From the NCBI RefSeq assembly GCF_029227915.1, contig NC_079877.1, forward strand, positions 2,480,001-2,544,000: a stretch of DNA of 64,000 bases. The letters are read 5' to 3'. A program made the translations under genes and the position numbers. Source of the stretch: Hydractinia symbiolongicarpus (lineage: Eukaryota > Cnidaria > Hydrozoa > Anthoathecata > Hydractiniidae). Under the pieces are notes generated by a model that saw nothing but the letters and a program-made list of their open reading frames with translations, searched no databases and had not been told where the DNA came from. Numbering within the stretch: position 1 is the stretch's first letter; each line of letters opens with the position of its first letter. This document shows positions 12,272 through 24,099 of the stretch, piece by piece.

Positions 12272-14876
12272 TTACATTAGGCTCTGTGGTAGCCTTTTTT
12301 AAAAAATTTAGATAAATAAGTCATTTTTTACTGTGGGACCAATCCTAGCCGTTAGTTCGCGCTGAAGAAATAGAGACAGCTTCAAAAAGTACATTTCATT
12401 GACTTTCTAACGGTGTCAATCTGTTTGAGTTACAACGGTTGGGTCACATATTCGTACCAACATGTATTAACGATGTTTTTCTGATATTACTAGGTTGCAT
12501 CGCTTCTAACAGTGAAACGATTGACTGTGGGACTTAATTGAACTAACTTTGGACTTTGACCTTGTAAATGTTATAAGTGAGACAATTGGACTCCAAGAAA
12601 TAACATTCTTCTTAATTTGGCATGATTGCTGGAACTCAGCGATTACACTGGGCGCTGTGGTAGCGCTTTATTTAAAAATTAAGATAAATAAGTCTTTTTT
12701 TACTGTGGGACCAATCCTAGCCGTTAGTTCGCGCTGAAGAAATAGAGAGAGCTTCAAAATGCACATTTCATTGACTTTCTAACGGTGTCAATCTGTTTGA
12801 GTTACAACGGTTGGGTCACATATTCGTACCAACATGTATTAACGATGTTTTTCTGATGTTACTAGGTTGCATCGCTTCTAACAGTGAAACGATTGACTGT
12901 GGGACTTAATTGAACTAACTTTGGACTTTGACCTTGTAAATGTTATAAGTGAGACAATTGGACTCCAAGAAATAACATTCTTCTTAATTTGGCATGATTG
13001 CTGGAACTCAGCGATTACACTGGGCGCTGTGGTAGCGCTTTATTTAAAAATTAAGATAAATAAGACTTTTTTTACTGTGGGACCAATCCTAGCAGTTATC
13101 GCGCGCTGAAGAAATAGAGACAGTTTCAAAAACCACATTTCATTGACTTTTTAACGGTGTCAATCCGTTTGAGTTACAACGGTTGCGTCACACATTCGTA
13201 CCAACATGTATTTAGCGAAAGTATTCGGATATTACTAAGTTGTATCGCTTTTAACAGTGAAACGATTGACTGTGGGAATTATTTGAACTGATTCAGGACT
13301 TTGACCTTATAAATGTAATAAATGAGCCATTTTGACTAAAAGAAATATCATTCTTCTTAATTTTACATGATTGCTGGAACTCAGCGATTACACTGGGCGC
13401 TGTGGTAGCGCTTTATTTAAATATTTAGATAAATAAGATTTTCTTACTGTGGGACCAATCCTGGCCGTTAGCACGCGCTGAAGAAATAAAGAAATTCTCA
13501 AAAACTACATTTCAATGATTCCTTGGTGTATAATTCCGTTTGAGTTACAACGGTTGCGTCACATATTCGTACCAACATGTATTTAGCGAAAGTATTCGGA
13601 TATTACTAGGTTGCATCGCTTTTAACTGTGAAACGTTTGACTGTACGACTTAATTGAACTGCTTTTGGATTTTGACCTTATAAATGTTGTAAGTGAGACA
13701 ATTGCACTCCAAGAAATAACATTCTTCTTAATTTGACATAATTGCTGAAACTCAGCGATTACACTGGGCGCTGTGGTAGCGCTTTATTTAAAAATTAAGA
13801 TGAATAAGTCATTTTTTACTGTGGAAGCAATCCTAGCCGTTAGTTTGCGCTGAAGAAGTAGAGACAGCTTCAAAAAGTACATTTCATTGAATTTCTCACG
13901 GTGTCAATCCGTTTGAGTTACAACGGTTGTGTCACACATTCGTACCAACATGTATTTAGTGATATTTTTCCGATATTACTAAGTTGTATCGCTTTCAACA
14001 GTGAAACGATTGACTGTGGGACTTAGTTGAACTGATTTTGGAGTTTGACCTTATAAATGTGATAATTGAGTCATTTTGACTACAAGAAATGACATTCTTC
14101 TTAGTTTGACATGATTGCTGGATCTCAGCGATTACACTGGGCGATGTGGTAACGCTTTATTTAAAAATTAAGATAAATAAGTCGTTTTGTACTGTGGGAC
14201 CAATGCTAGCCGTTATCGCGCGCTGAAGAAATAGAGACAGTTTCAAAAACTACATTTCATTGACTTTCTAACGGTGTCAATCCGTTTGAGTTAGAACGGT
14301 TGCGTCACATAATCGTACCAGCATGTATTTAGTGATTTTCTTCCGATATTACTAAGTTGTATCGCTTTCAATAGAGAATCGATTGACTGTGGGACTTAAT
14401 TGAACTGATTTTGGGCTTTGTCCTTATAAATGTAATAAATGAGACATTATGACTAGAAGAAATAACATTCTCCGTAATTTGACATGATTGCTGGAACTCT
14501 GCGATTACACTATGCGCTGTGGTAGCGCTTTGTTTAAAAGTTGAGATAAATAAGTCATTTATTACGGTGGAAACAATCCTAGCCGTTATCGCACGCTGAA
14601 GAAATAGAGACAGTTTCAAAAACTACATTTCATTGACTTTCTAACGGTGTCAATCCGTTTGAGTTAAAACGGTTGCGTCACATAATCGTACCAGCATGTA
14701 TTTAGTGATTTTCTTCCGATATTACTAAGTTCTATCGCTTTCAACAGAGAAACGATTGACAGTGAGACTTAATTGAACTGATTTTGGACTTTGACCTTAT
14801 AAATGTGATAATTGAGTCATTTTGACTACAAGAAATGACATTCTTCTTAATTTAACATGATTGCTGGATTCAGCGA
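12272..14876 (+). repeat. 7-unit tandem duplication, copy 2 (2,605 bp)
   Basis: Direct tandem partner of 9667-12271. It starts at TTACATTAGG in the same register. A partial third copy follows from 14877 to about 15140, with two private changes (TTAGGCCCTG and GTGGAACCAATCC). A short class B stretch then intervenes, after which the array continues at an offset of 2,233 bp (6 units) relative to this copy. Confidence 0.92.
13181..13227 (+). repeat. Gene-conversion-like patch
   Basis: Between two nearly identical 2,605-bp copies this 47-bp interval holds about ten substitutions relative to 10576-10622, while both flanks match for hundreds of bases. The patch reads GGTTGCGTCACACATTCG and GCGAAAGTATTCGG, where copy 1 reads AGCTGCGTCACATATTCG and TGATTTTCTTCCG. 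The same combination of alleles is present in other units, for example at 31,749-31,804. A short non-reciprocal transfer explains this best. Confidence 0.8.
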
Positions 14877-15230
14877 TTACATTAGGCCCTGTGGTAGCCT
14901 TTTTTAAAAAATTTAGATAAATAAGTCATTTTTTACTGTGGAACCAATCCTAGCCGTTAGTTCGCGCTGAAGAAATAGAGACAGCTTCAAAAAGTACATT
15001 TCATTGACTTTCTAACGGTGTCAATCTGTTTGAGTTACAACGGTTGGGTCACATATTCGTACCAACATGTATTAACGATGTTTTTCTGATATTACTAGGT
15101 TGCATCGCTTCTAACAGTGAAACGATTGACTGTGGGACTTAGTTGAACTGATTTTGGAGTTTGACCTTATAAATGTGATAATTGAGTCATTTTGACTACA
15201 AGAAATGACATTCTTCTTAATTTGGCATGA
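14877..15230 (+). repeat. Partial third copy and chimeric B/C unit
   Basis: The first about 260 bp continue the 2,605-bp repeat. After GACTGTGGGACTTA at about 15140 the sequence switches to a class B allele (GTTGAACTGATTTTGGAG, then GAGTCATTTTGACTAC). Near 15215-15225 it returns to the class C form TTAATTTGGCATG. From there the match to copy 2 resumes one unit out of register. Two close breakpoints mark an exchange that removed one unit. Confidence 0.75.
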
Positions 15231-17085
15231 TTGCTGGAACTCAGCGATTACACTGGGCGCTGTGGTAGCGCTTTATTTAAAAATTAAGATAAATAAGACT
15301 TTTTTTACTGTGGGACCAATCCTAGCAGTTATCGCGCGCTGAAGAAATAGAGACAGTTTCAAAAACCACATTTCATTGACTTTTTAACGGTGTCAATCCG
15401 TTTGAGTTACAACAGTTGCGTCACATATTCGTACCAAAATGTATTTAGTGATTTTCTTCCGATATTACTAAGTTGTATCGCTTTTAACAGTGAAACGATT
15501 GACTGTGGGAATTATTTGAACTGATTCAGGACTTTGACCTTATAAATGTAATAAATGAGCCATTTTGACTAAAAGAAATATCATTCTTCTTAATTTTACA
15601 TGATTGCTGGAACTCAGCGATTACACTGGGCGCTGTGGTAGCGCTTTATTTAAATATTTAGATAAATAAGATTTTCTTACTGTGGGACCAATCCTGGCCG
15701 TTAGCACGCGCTGAAGAAATAAAGACATTCTCAAAAACTACATTTCATTGATTTCTTGGCGTATAATTCCGTTTGAGTTACAACGGTTGCGTCACATATT
15801 CGTACCAACATGTATTTAGCGAAAGTATTCGGATATTACTAGGTTGCATCGCTTTTAACTGTGAAACGTTTGACTGTGCGACTTAATTGAACTGCTTTTG
15901 GATTTTGACCTTATAAATGTTGTAAGTGAGACAATTGCACTCGAAGAAATAACATTCTCCTTAATTTGACATAATTGCTGGAACTCAGCGATTACACTGG
16001 GCGCTGTGGTAGCGCTTTATTTAAAAATTAAGATGAATAAGTCATTTTTTACTGTGAAAGCAATCCTAGCCGTTAGTTTGCGCTGAAGAAGTAGAGACAG
16101 CTTCAAAAAGTACATTTCATTGAATTTCTCACGGTGTCAATCCGTTTGAGTTAGAACGGTTGTGTCACACATTCGTACCAACATGTATTTAGTGATATTT
16201 TTCCGATATTACTAAGTTGTATCGCTTTCAACAGTGAAACGATTGACTGTGGGACTTAGTTGAACTGATTTTGGAGTTTGACCTTATAAATGTGATAATT
16301 GAGTCATTTTGACTACAAGAAATGACATTCTTCTTAGTTTGACATGATTGCTGGAACTCAGCGATTACACTGGGCGATGTGGTAACGCTTTATTTAAAAA
16401 TTAAGATAAATAAGTCATTTTGTACTGTGGGACCAATCCTAGCCGTTATCGCGCGCTGAAGAAATAGAGACAGTTTCAAAAACTACATTTCATTGACTTT
16501 CTAACGGTGTCAATACGTTTGACTTAGAACGGTTGCGTCACATAATCGTACCAGCATGTATTTAGTGATTTTCTTCCGATATTACTAAGTTGTATCGCTT
16601 TCAACAGAGAATCGATTGACTGTGGGACTTAATTGAACTGATTTTGGGCTTTGTCCTTATAAATGTAATAAATGAGACATTATGACTAGAAGAAATAACA
16701 TTCTCCGTAATTTGACATGATTCCTGGAACTCTGCAATTACACTATGCGCTGTGGTAGCGCTTTGTTTAAAAGTTAAGATAAATAAGTCATTTATTACGG
16801 TGGAAACAATCCTAGCCGTTATCGCACGCTGAAGAAATAGAGACAGTTTCAAAAACTACATTTCATTGACTTTCTAACGGTGTCAATCCGTTTGAGTTAA
16901 AACGGTTGCGTCACATAATCGTACCAGCATGTATTTAGTGATTTTCTTCCGATATTACTAAGTTCTATCGCTTTCAACAGAGAAACGATTGACAGTGAGA
17001 CTTAATTGAACTGATTTTGGACTTTGACCTTATAAATGTGATAAATGAGTCATTTTGACTACAAGAAATGACATTCTTCTTAGTT

Positions 17086-17458
17086 TGACTTGATTGCTGG
17101 AACTCAGCGATTACACTGGGCGCTATGGAAACGCTTTATTTAAAAATTAAGATAAATAAGTCATTTTGTACTGTGGGACCAATCCTAGCCGTTTTAGCGC
17201 GCTGAAGAAATAGAGACAGTTTCAAAAACTACATTTCATTGACTTTCTAACGGTGTCAATCCGTTTGAGTTAGAACGGTTGCGTCACATAATCGTACCAG
17301 CATGTATTTAGTGATTTTCTTCCGATATTACTAAGTTGTATCGCTTTCAACAGTGAAACGATTGACTGTGGGACTTAGTTGAACTGATTTTGGAGTTTGA
17401 CCTTATAAATGTGATAATTGAGTCATTTTGACTACAAGAAATGACATTCTTCTTAGTT
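17086..17458 (+). repeat. Single-unit tandem duplication, copy 1 (373 bp)
   Basis: A single class B unit, from TGACTTGATTGC to the same words one unit later, is repeated immediately at 17459-17831. The rare variant TTGACTTGATT (TTGACATGATT elsewhere) occurs at both starts, and I see no difference between the copies. Such perfect adjacent copies are expected from a very recent one-unit slip in unequal exchange. Confidence 0.88.
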
Positions 17459-17831
17459 TGACTTGATTGCTGGAACTCAGCGATTACACTGGGCGCTATG
17501 GAAACGCTTTATTTAAAAATTAAGATAAATAAGTCATTTTGTACTGTGGGACCAATCCTAGCCGTTTTAGCGCGCTGAAGAAATAGAGACAGTTTCAAAA
17601 ACTACATTTCATTGACTTTCTAACGGTGTCAATCCGTTTGAGTTAGAACGGTTGCGTCACATAATCGTACCAGCATGTATTTAGTGATTTTCTTCCGATA
17701 TTACTAAGTTGTATCGCTTTCAACAGTGAAACGATTGACTGTGGGACTTAGTTGAACTGATTTTGGAGTTTGACCTTATAAATGTGATAATTGAGTCATT
17801 TTGACTACAAGAAATGACATTCTTCTTAGTT
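17459..17831 (+). repeat. Single-unit tandem duplication, copy 2 (373 bp)
   Basis: Partner of 17086-17458. Downstream, a second one-unit duplication follows at an offset of 372 bp: 17873-18244 and from 18245 to about 18332, both starting GGTAGCGCTTTATTTAAATA. Four class B units therefore stand in a row (about 17.04, 17.41, 17.78 and 18.15 kb). Confidence 0.87.
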
Positions 17832-19221
17832 TGACATGATTGCTGGAACTCAGCGATTACACTGGGCGTGGTGGTAGCGCTTTATTTAAATATTTAGATA
17901 AATAAGATTTTCTTACTGTGGGACCAATCCTGGCCGTTAGCACGCACTGAAGAAATAGAGACAGTTTCAAAAACTACATTTCATTGACTTTCTAACGGTG
18001 TCAATCCGTTTGAGTTAGAACGGTTGCGTCACATAATCGTACCAGCATGTATTTAGTGATTTTCTTCCGATATTACTAAGTTGTATCGCTTTCAACAGTG
18101 AAACGATTGACTGTGGGACTTAGTTGAACTGATTTTGGAGTTTGACCTTATAAATGTGATAATTGAGTCATTTTGACTACAAGAAATGACATTCTTCTTA
18201 GTTTGACATGATTGCTGGAACTCAGCGATTACACTGGGCGCTGTGGTAGCGCTTTATTTAAATATTTAGATAAATAAGATTTTCTTACTGTGGGACCAAT
18301 CCTGGCCGTTAGCACGCACTGAAGAAATAGAGACAGTTTCAAAAACCACATTTCATTGACTTTTTAACGGTGTCAATCCGTTTGAGTTACAACAGCTGCG
18401 TCACATATTCGTACCAAAATGTATTTAGTGATTTTCTTCCGATATTACTAAGTTGTATCGCTTTCAACAGAGAATCGATTGACTGTGGGATTAATTGAAC
18501 TGATTTTGGGCTTTGTCCTTATAAATGTAATAAATGAGACATTATGACTAGAAGAAATAACATTCACCGTAATTTGACAAGATTGCTGGAACTCAGCGAT
18601 TACACTATGCGCTGTGGTAGCGCTTTGTTTAAAAGTTAAGATAAATAAGTCATTTATTACGGTGGAAACAATCCTAGCCGTTATCGCACGCTGAAGAAAT
18701 AGAGACAGTTTCAAAAACTACATTTCATTGACTTTCTAACGGTGTCAATCCGTTTGAGTTAAAACGGTTGCGTCACATAATCGTACCAGCATGTATTTAG
18801 TGATTATGTTCCGATATTACTAAGTTCTATCGCTTTCAACAGAGAAACGATTGACAGTGAGACTTAATTGAACTGATTTTGGACTTTGACCTTATAAATG
18901 TGATAAATGAGTCATTTTGACTACAAGAAATGACATTCTTCTTAGTTTGACATGATTGCTGGAACTCAGCGATTACACTGGGCGCTGTGGAAACGCTTTA
19001 TTTAAAAATTAAGATAAATAAGTCATTTTGTATTGTGGGACCAATCCTAGCCGTTTTAGCGCGCTGAAGAAATAGAGACAGTTTCAAAAACTACATTTCA
19101 TTGACTTTCTAACGGTGTCAATCCGTTTGAGTTAGAACGGTTGCGTCACATAATCGTACCAGCATGTATTTAGTGATTTTCTTCCGATATTACTAAGTTG
19201 TATCGCTTTCAACAGTGAAAC

Positions 19222-19594
19222 GATTGACTGTGGGACTTAGTTGAACTGATTTTGGACTTTGACCTTATAAATGTGATAAATGAGTCATTTTGACTACAAG
19301 AAATGACATTCTTCTTAGTTTGACATGATTGCTGGAACTCAGCGATTACACTGGGCGCTGTGGTAACGCTTTATTTAAAAATTAAGATTAATAAGTCATT
19401 TTGTACTGTGGGACCAATCCTAGCCGTTATCGCGCGCTGAAGAAATAGAGACAGTTTCAAAAACTACATTTCATTGACTTTCTAACGGTGTCAATCCGTT
19501 TGAGTTAGAACGGTTGCGTCACATAATCGTACCAGCATGTATTTAGTGATTTTCTTTCGATATTACTAAGTTGCATCGCTTTCAACAGAGAAAC
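19222..19594 (+). repeat. Representative class B unit (373 bp)
   Basis: Complete unit starting at GATTGACTG. Class B is marked by GTGATAAATGAGTCATTTTG, then CTACAAGAAATGACATTC and CTTAGTTTGACATG, usually followed by GTGGTAACGC or GTGGAAACGC, which breaks the right arm of the hairpin found in classes A and C. It is the commonest class between 0 and 24 kb and is the unit expanded singly at 17.0-18.2 kb. A diverged B form carrying GATGGAACTCACC is part of the 7-unit HOR at 35.5-50.8 kb. Confidence 0.9.
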
Positions 19595-19967
19595 GATTGA
19601 CTGTGGGAATTAATTGAACTGATTTTGGGCTTTGACCTTATAAATGTAATAAATGAGCCATTATGACTAGAAGAAATAACATTCTCCTTAATTTGACATG
19701 ATTGCTGGAACTCAGCGATTACACTGGGCGCTGTGGTAGCGCTTTGTTTAAAAGTTAAGATAAATAAGTCATTTATTACTGTGGAAACAATCCTAGCCGT
19801 TATCGCACGCTGAAGAAATAGAGACAGTTTCAAAAACTACATTTCATTGACTTTCTAACGGTGTCAATCCGTTTGAATTAAAACGGTTGCGTCACACATT
19901 CGTACCAACATGTATTTAGTGATATTTTTCCGATATTACTAAGTTGTATCGCTTTCAACAGTGAAAC
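19595..19967 (+). repeat. Representative class A unit (373 bp)
   Basis: One complete unit from GATTGACTG to the next GATTGACTG. Class A is marked by AATAAATGAGCC followed by ACTAGAAGAAATAAC and CATTCTCC, then by the GCGCT/AGCGC hairpin and GCTTTGTTTAAAAG. Class A units dominate the two low-order regions (19.6-24 kb and 61-64 kb), alternating there with class B or C. In many of them a minus-strand frame of 83 codons stays open across the unit. This frame has no supporting signal and is a by-product of the repeat. Confidence 0.9.
19728..19742 (+). other. Hairpin in class A/C units (5-bp stem)
   Basis: GCGCT-GTGGT-AGCGC forms a perfect 5-bp inverted repeat with a 5-nt loop at unit positions 134-148. 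The same sequence is present in most class A and many class C units. It is described here on one example. Class B changes the right arm to AACGC and loses two pairs. Confidence 0.7.
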
Positions 19968-22900
19968 GATTGACTGTGGGACTTAGTTGAACTGATTTTG
20001 GACTTTGACCTTATAAATGTGATAAATGTGTCATTTTGACTACAAGAAATGACATTCTTCTTAGTTTGACATGATTGCTGGAACTCAGCGATTACACTGG
20101 GCGCTGTGGAAACGCTTTATTTAAAAATTAAGATAAATAAGTCATTTTGTACTGTGGGACCAATCCTAGCCGTTATCGCGCGCTGAAGAAATAGAGACAG
20201 TTTCAAAAACTACATTTCATTGACTTTCTAACGGTGTCAATCCGTTTGAGTTAGAACGGTTGCGTCACATAATCGTACCAGCATGTATTTAATGATTTTC
20301 TTCCGATATTACTAAGTTGAATCGCTTTCAACAGAGAAACGATTGACTGTGGGACTTAATTGAACTGATTTTGGGCTTTGACCTTATAAATGTAATAAAT
20401 GAGCCATTATGACTAGAAGAAATAACATTCTCCATAATTTGACATGATTGCTGGAACTCAGCGATTACACTATGCGCTGTGGTAGCGCTTTGTTTAAAAG
20501 TTAAGAAAAATAAGTCATTTATTACTGTGGAAACAATCCTAGCCGTTATCGCACGCTGAAGAAATTGAGACAGTTTCAAAAACTACATTTCATTGACTTT
20601 CTAACGGTGTCAATCCGTTTGAATTAAAACGGTTGCGTCACATATTCGTACCAACATGTATTTAGTGATTTCCTTCCGATAATACTAAGTTGTATCGCTT
20701 TCAACAGTGAAACGATTGACTGTGGGACTTAGTTGAACTGATTTTAGACTTTGACCTTATAAATGTGATAAATGAGTCATTTTGACTACAAGAAATGACA
20801 TTCTTCTTAGTTTGACATGATTGCTGGAACTCAGCGATTACACTGGGCGATGTGGTAACGCTTTATTTAAAAATTAAGATAAATAAGTCATTTTGTACTG
20901 TGGGACCAATCCTAGCCGTTATCGCGCGCTGAAAAAATAGAGACAGTTTCAAAAACTACATTTCATTGACTTTCTAACGGTGTCAATCCGTTTGAGTTAG
21001 AACGGTTGCGTCACATAATCGTACCAGCATGTATTTAGTGATTTTCTTCCGATATTACTAAGTTGTATCGCTTTCAACAGAGAATCGATTGACTATGGGA
21101 CTTAATTGAACTGATTTTGGGCTTTGTCCTTATAAATGTAATAAATGAGCCATTATGACTAGAAGAAATAACATTCTCCGTAATTTGACATGATTGCTGG
21201 AAGTCAGCGATTACACTATGCGCTGTGGTAGCGCTTTGTTTAAAAGTTAAGATAAATAAGTCATTTATTACGGTGGAAACAATCCTAGCCGTTATCGCAC
21301 GCTGAAGAAATAGAGACAGTTTCAAAAACTACATTTCATTGACTTTCTAACGGTGTCAATCCGTTTGAATTAAAACGGTTGCGTCACACATTCGTACCAA
21401 CATGTATTTTGTGATATTTTTCCGATATTACTAAGTTGTATCGCTTTCAACAGTGAAACGATTGACTGTGGGACTTAGTTGAACTGATTTTGGACTTTGA
21501 CCTTATAAATGTGATAAATGAGTCATTTTGACTACAAGAAATGACATTCTTCTTAGTTTGACATGATTGCTGGAACTCAGCGATTACACTGGGCGCTGTG
21601 GAAACGCTTTATTTAAAAATTAAGATAAATAAGTCATTTTGTACTGTGGGACCAATCCTAGCCGTTTTAGCGCGCTGAAGAAATAGAGACAGTTTCAAAA
21701 ACTACATTTCATTGACTTTCTAACGGTGTCAATCCGTTTGAGTTAAAACGGTTCCGTCACATAATCGTACCAGCATGTATTTAGTGATTTTCTTCCGATA
21801 TTACTAAGTTCTATCGCTTTCAACAGAGAAAAGATTGACAGTGAGACTTAATTGAACTGATTTTGGACTTTGACCTTATAAATATGATAAATGAGTCATT
21901 TTGACTACAAGAAATGACATTCTTCTTAGTTTGACATGATTGCTGGAACTCAGCGATTACACTGGGCGCTGTGGAAACGCTTTATTTAAAAATTAAGATA
22001 AATAAGTCATTTTGTACTGTGGGACCAATCCTAGCCGTTTTAGCGCGCTGAAGAAATAGAGACAGTTTCAAAAACTACATTTCATTGACTTTCTAACGGT
22101 GTCAATCCGTTTGAGTTAGAACGGTTGCGTCACATAATCGTACCAGCATGTATTTAGTGATTTTCTTCCGATATTACTAAGTTGTATCGCTTTCAACAGT
22201 GAAACGATTGACTGTGGGACTTAGTTGAACTGATTTTGGACTTTGACCTTATAAATGTGATAAATGAGTCATTTTGACTACAAGAAATGATATTCTTCTT
22301 AGTTTGACATGATTGCTGGAACTCAGCGATTACACTGGGCGCTGTGGTAACGCTTTATTTAAAAATTAAGATAAATAAGTCATTTTGTACTGTTGGACCA
22401 ATCCTAGCCGTTATCGTGCGCTGAAGAAATAGAGACAGTTTCAAAAACTACATTTCATTGACTTTCTAACGGTGTCAATCCGTTTGAGTTAGAACGGTTG
22501 CGTCACATAATCGTACCAGCATGTATTTAATGATTTTCTTCCGATATTACTAAGTTGCATCGCTTTCAACAGAGTAACGATTGACTGTGGGAATTAATTG
22601 AACTGATTTTGGGCTTTGACCTTATAAATGAAACAAATGAGCCATTTTGACTACAAGAAATGACATTCTTCTTAGTTTGACATGATTGCTGGAACTCAGC
22701 GATCACACTGGGCGCTGTGGAAACGCTTTATTTAAAAATTAAGATAAATAAGTCATTTTGTACTGTGGGACCAATCCTAGCCGTCATCGCGCGCTGAAGA
22801 AATAGAGACAGTTTCAAAAACTACATTTCATTGACTTTCTAACGGTCTCAATCCGTTTGAGTTAGAACGGTTGCGTCACATAATCGTACCAGCATGTATT

Positions 22901-24099
22901 TAGTGATTTTCTTCCGATATTACTAAGTTGAATCGCTTTCAACAGAGAAACGATTGACTGTGGGACTTAATTGAACTGATTTTGGGCTTTGACCTTATAA
23001 ATGTAATAAATGAGCCATTATGACTAGAAGAAATAACATTCTCCTTAATTTGACATGATTGCTGGAACTCAGCGATTACACTATGCGCTGTGGTAGCGCT
23101 TTGTTTAAAAGTTAAGATAAATAAGTCATTTATTACTGTGGAAACAATCCTAGCCGTTATCGCACGCTGAAGAAATAGAGACAGTTTCAAAAACTACATT
23201 TCATTGACTTTCTAACAGTGTCAATCCGTTTGAATTAAAACGGTTGCGTCACATATTCGTACCAACATGTATTTAGTGATTTCCTTCCGATAATACTAAG
23301 TTGTATCGCTTTCAACAGTGAAACGATTGACTGTGGGACTTAGTTGAACTGATTTTAGACTTTGACCTTATAAATGTAATAAATGAGTCATTTTGACTAC
23401 AAGAAATGACATTCTTCTTAGTTTGACATGATTGATGGAACTCACCTATTACACTGGGCGCTGTGGTAACGCTTTATTTAAAAATTTAGATAAATAAGTC
23501 ATTTTGTACTGTGGGACCAATCCTAGCCGTTATCGCGCCCTGAAGAAATAGAGACAGTTTTAAAAACTACATTTCATTGACTTTCTAATGGTGTCAATCC
23601 GTTTGAGTTAAAACGGTTGCGTCACATATTCGTACCAACATGTATTTGGTGATTTCCTTCCGATATTACTAAGTTGAATCGCTTTCAACAGAGAAACGAT
23701 TGACTGTGGGACTTAATTGAACTGATTTTGGGCTTTGACCTTATAAATGTAATAAATGAGCCATTATGACTAGAAGAAATAACATTCTCCTTAATTTGAC
23801 ATGATTGCTGGAACTCAGCGATTACACTATGCGCTGTGGTAGCGCTTTGTTTAAAAGTTAAGATAAATAAGTCATTTATTACTGTGGAAACAATCCTAGC
23901 CGTTATCGCACGCTGAAGAAATAGAGACAGTTTCAAAAACTACATTTCATTGACTTTCTAACAGTGTCAATCCGTTTGAATTAAAACGGTTGCGTCACAT
24001 ATTCGTACCAACATGTATTTAGTGATTTCCTTCCGATAATACTAAGTTGTATCGATTTCAACAGTGAAACGATTGACTGTGGGACTTAGTTGAACTGAT

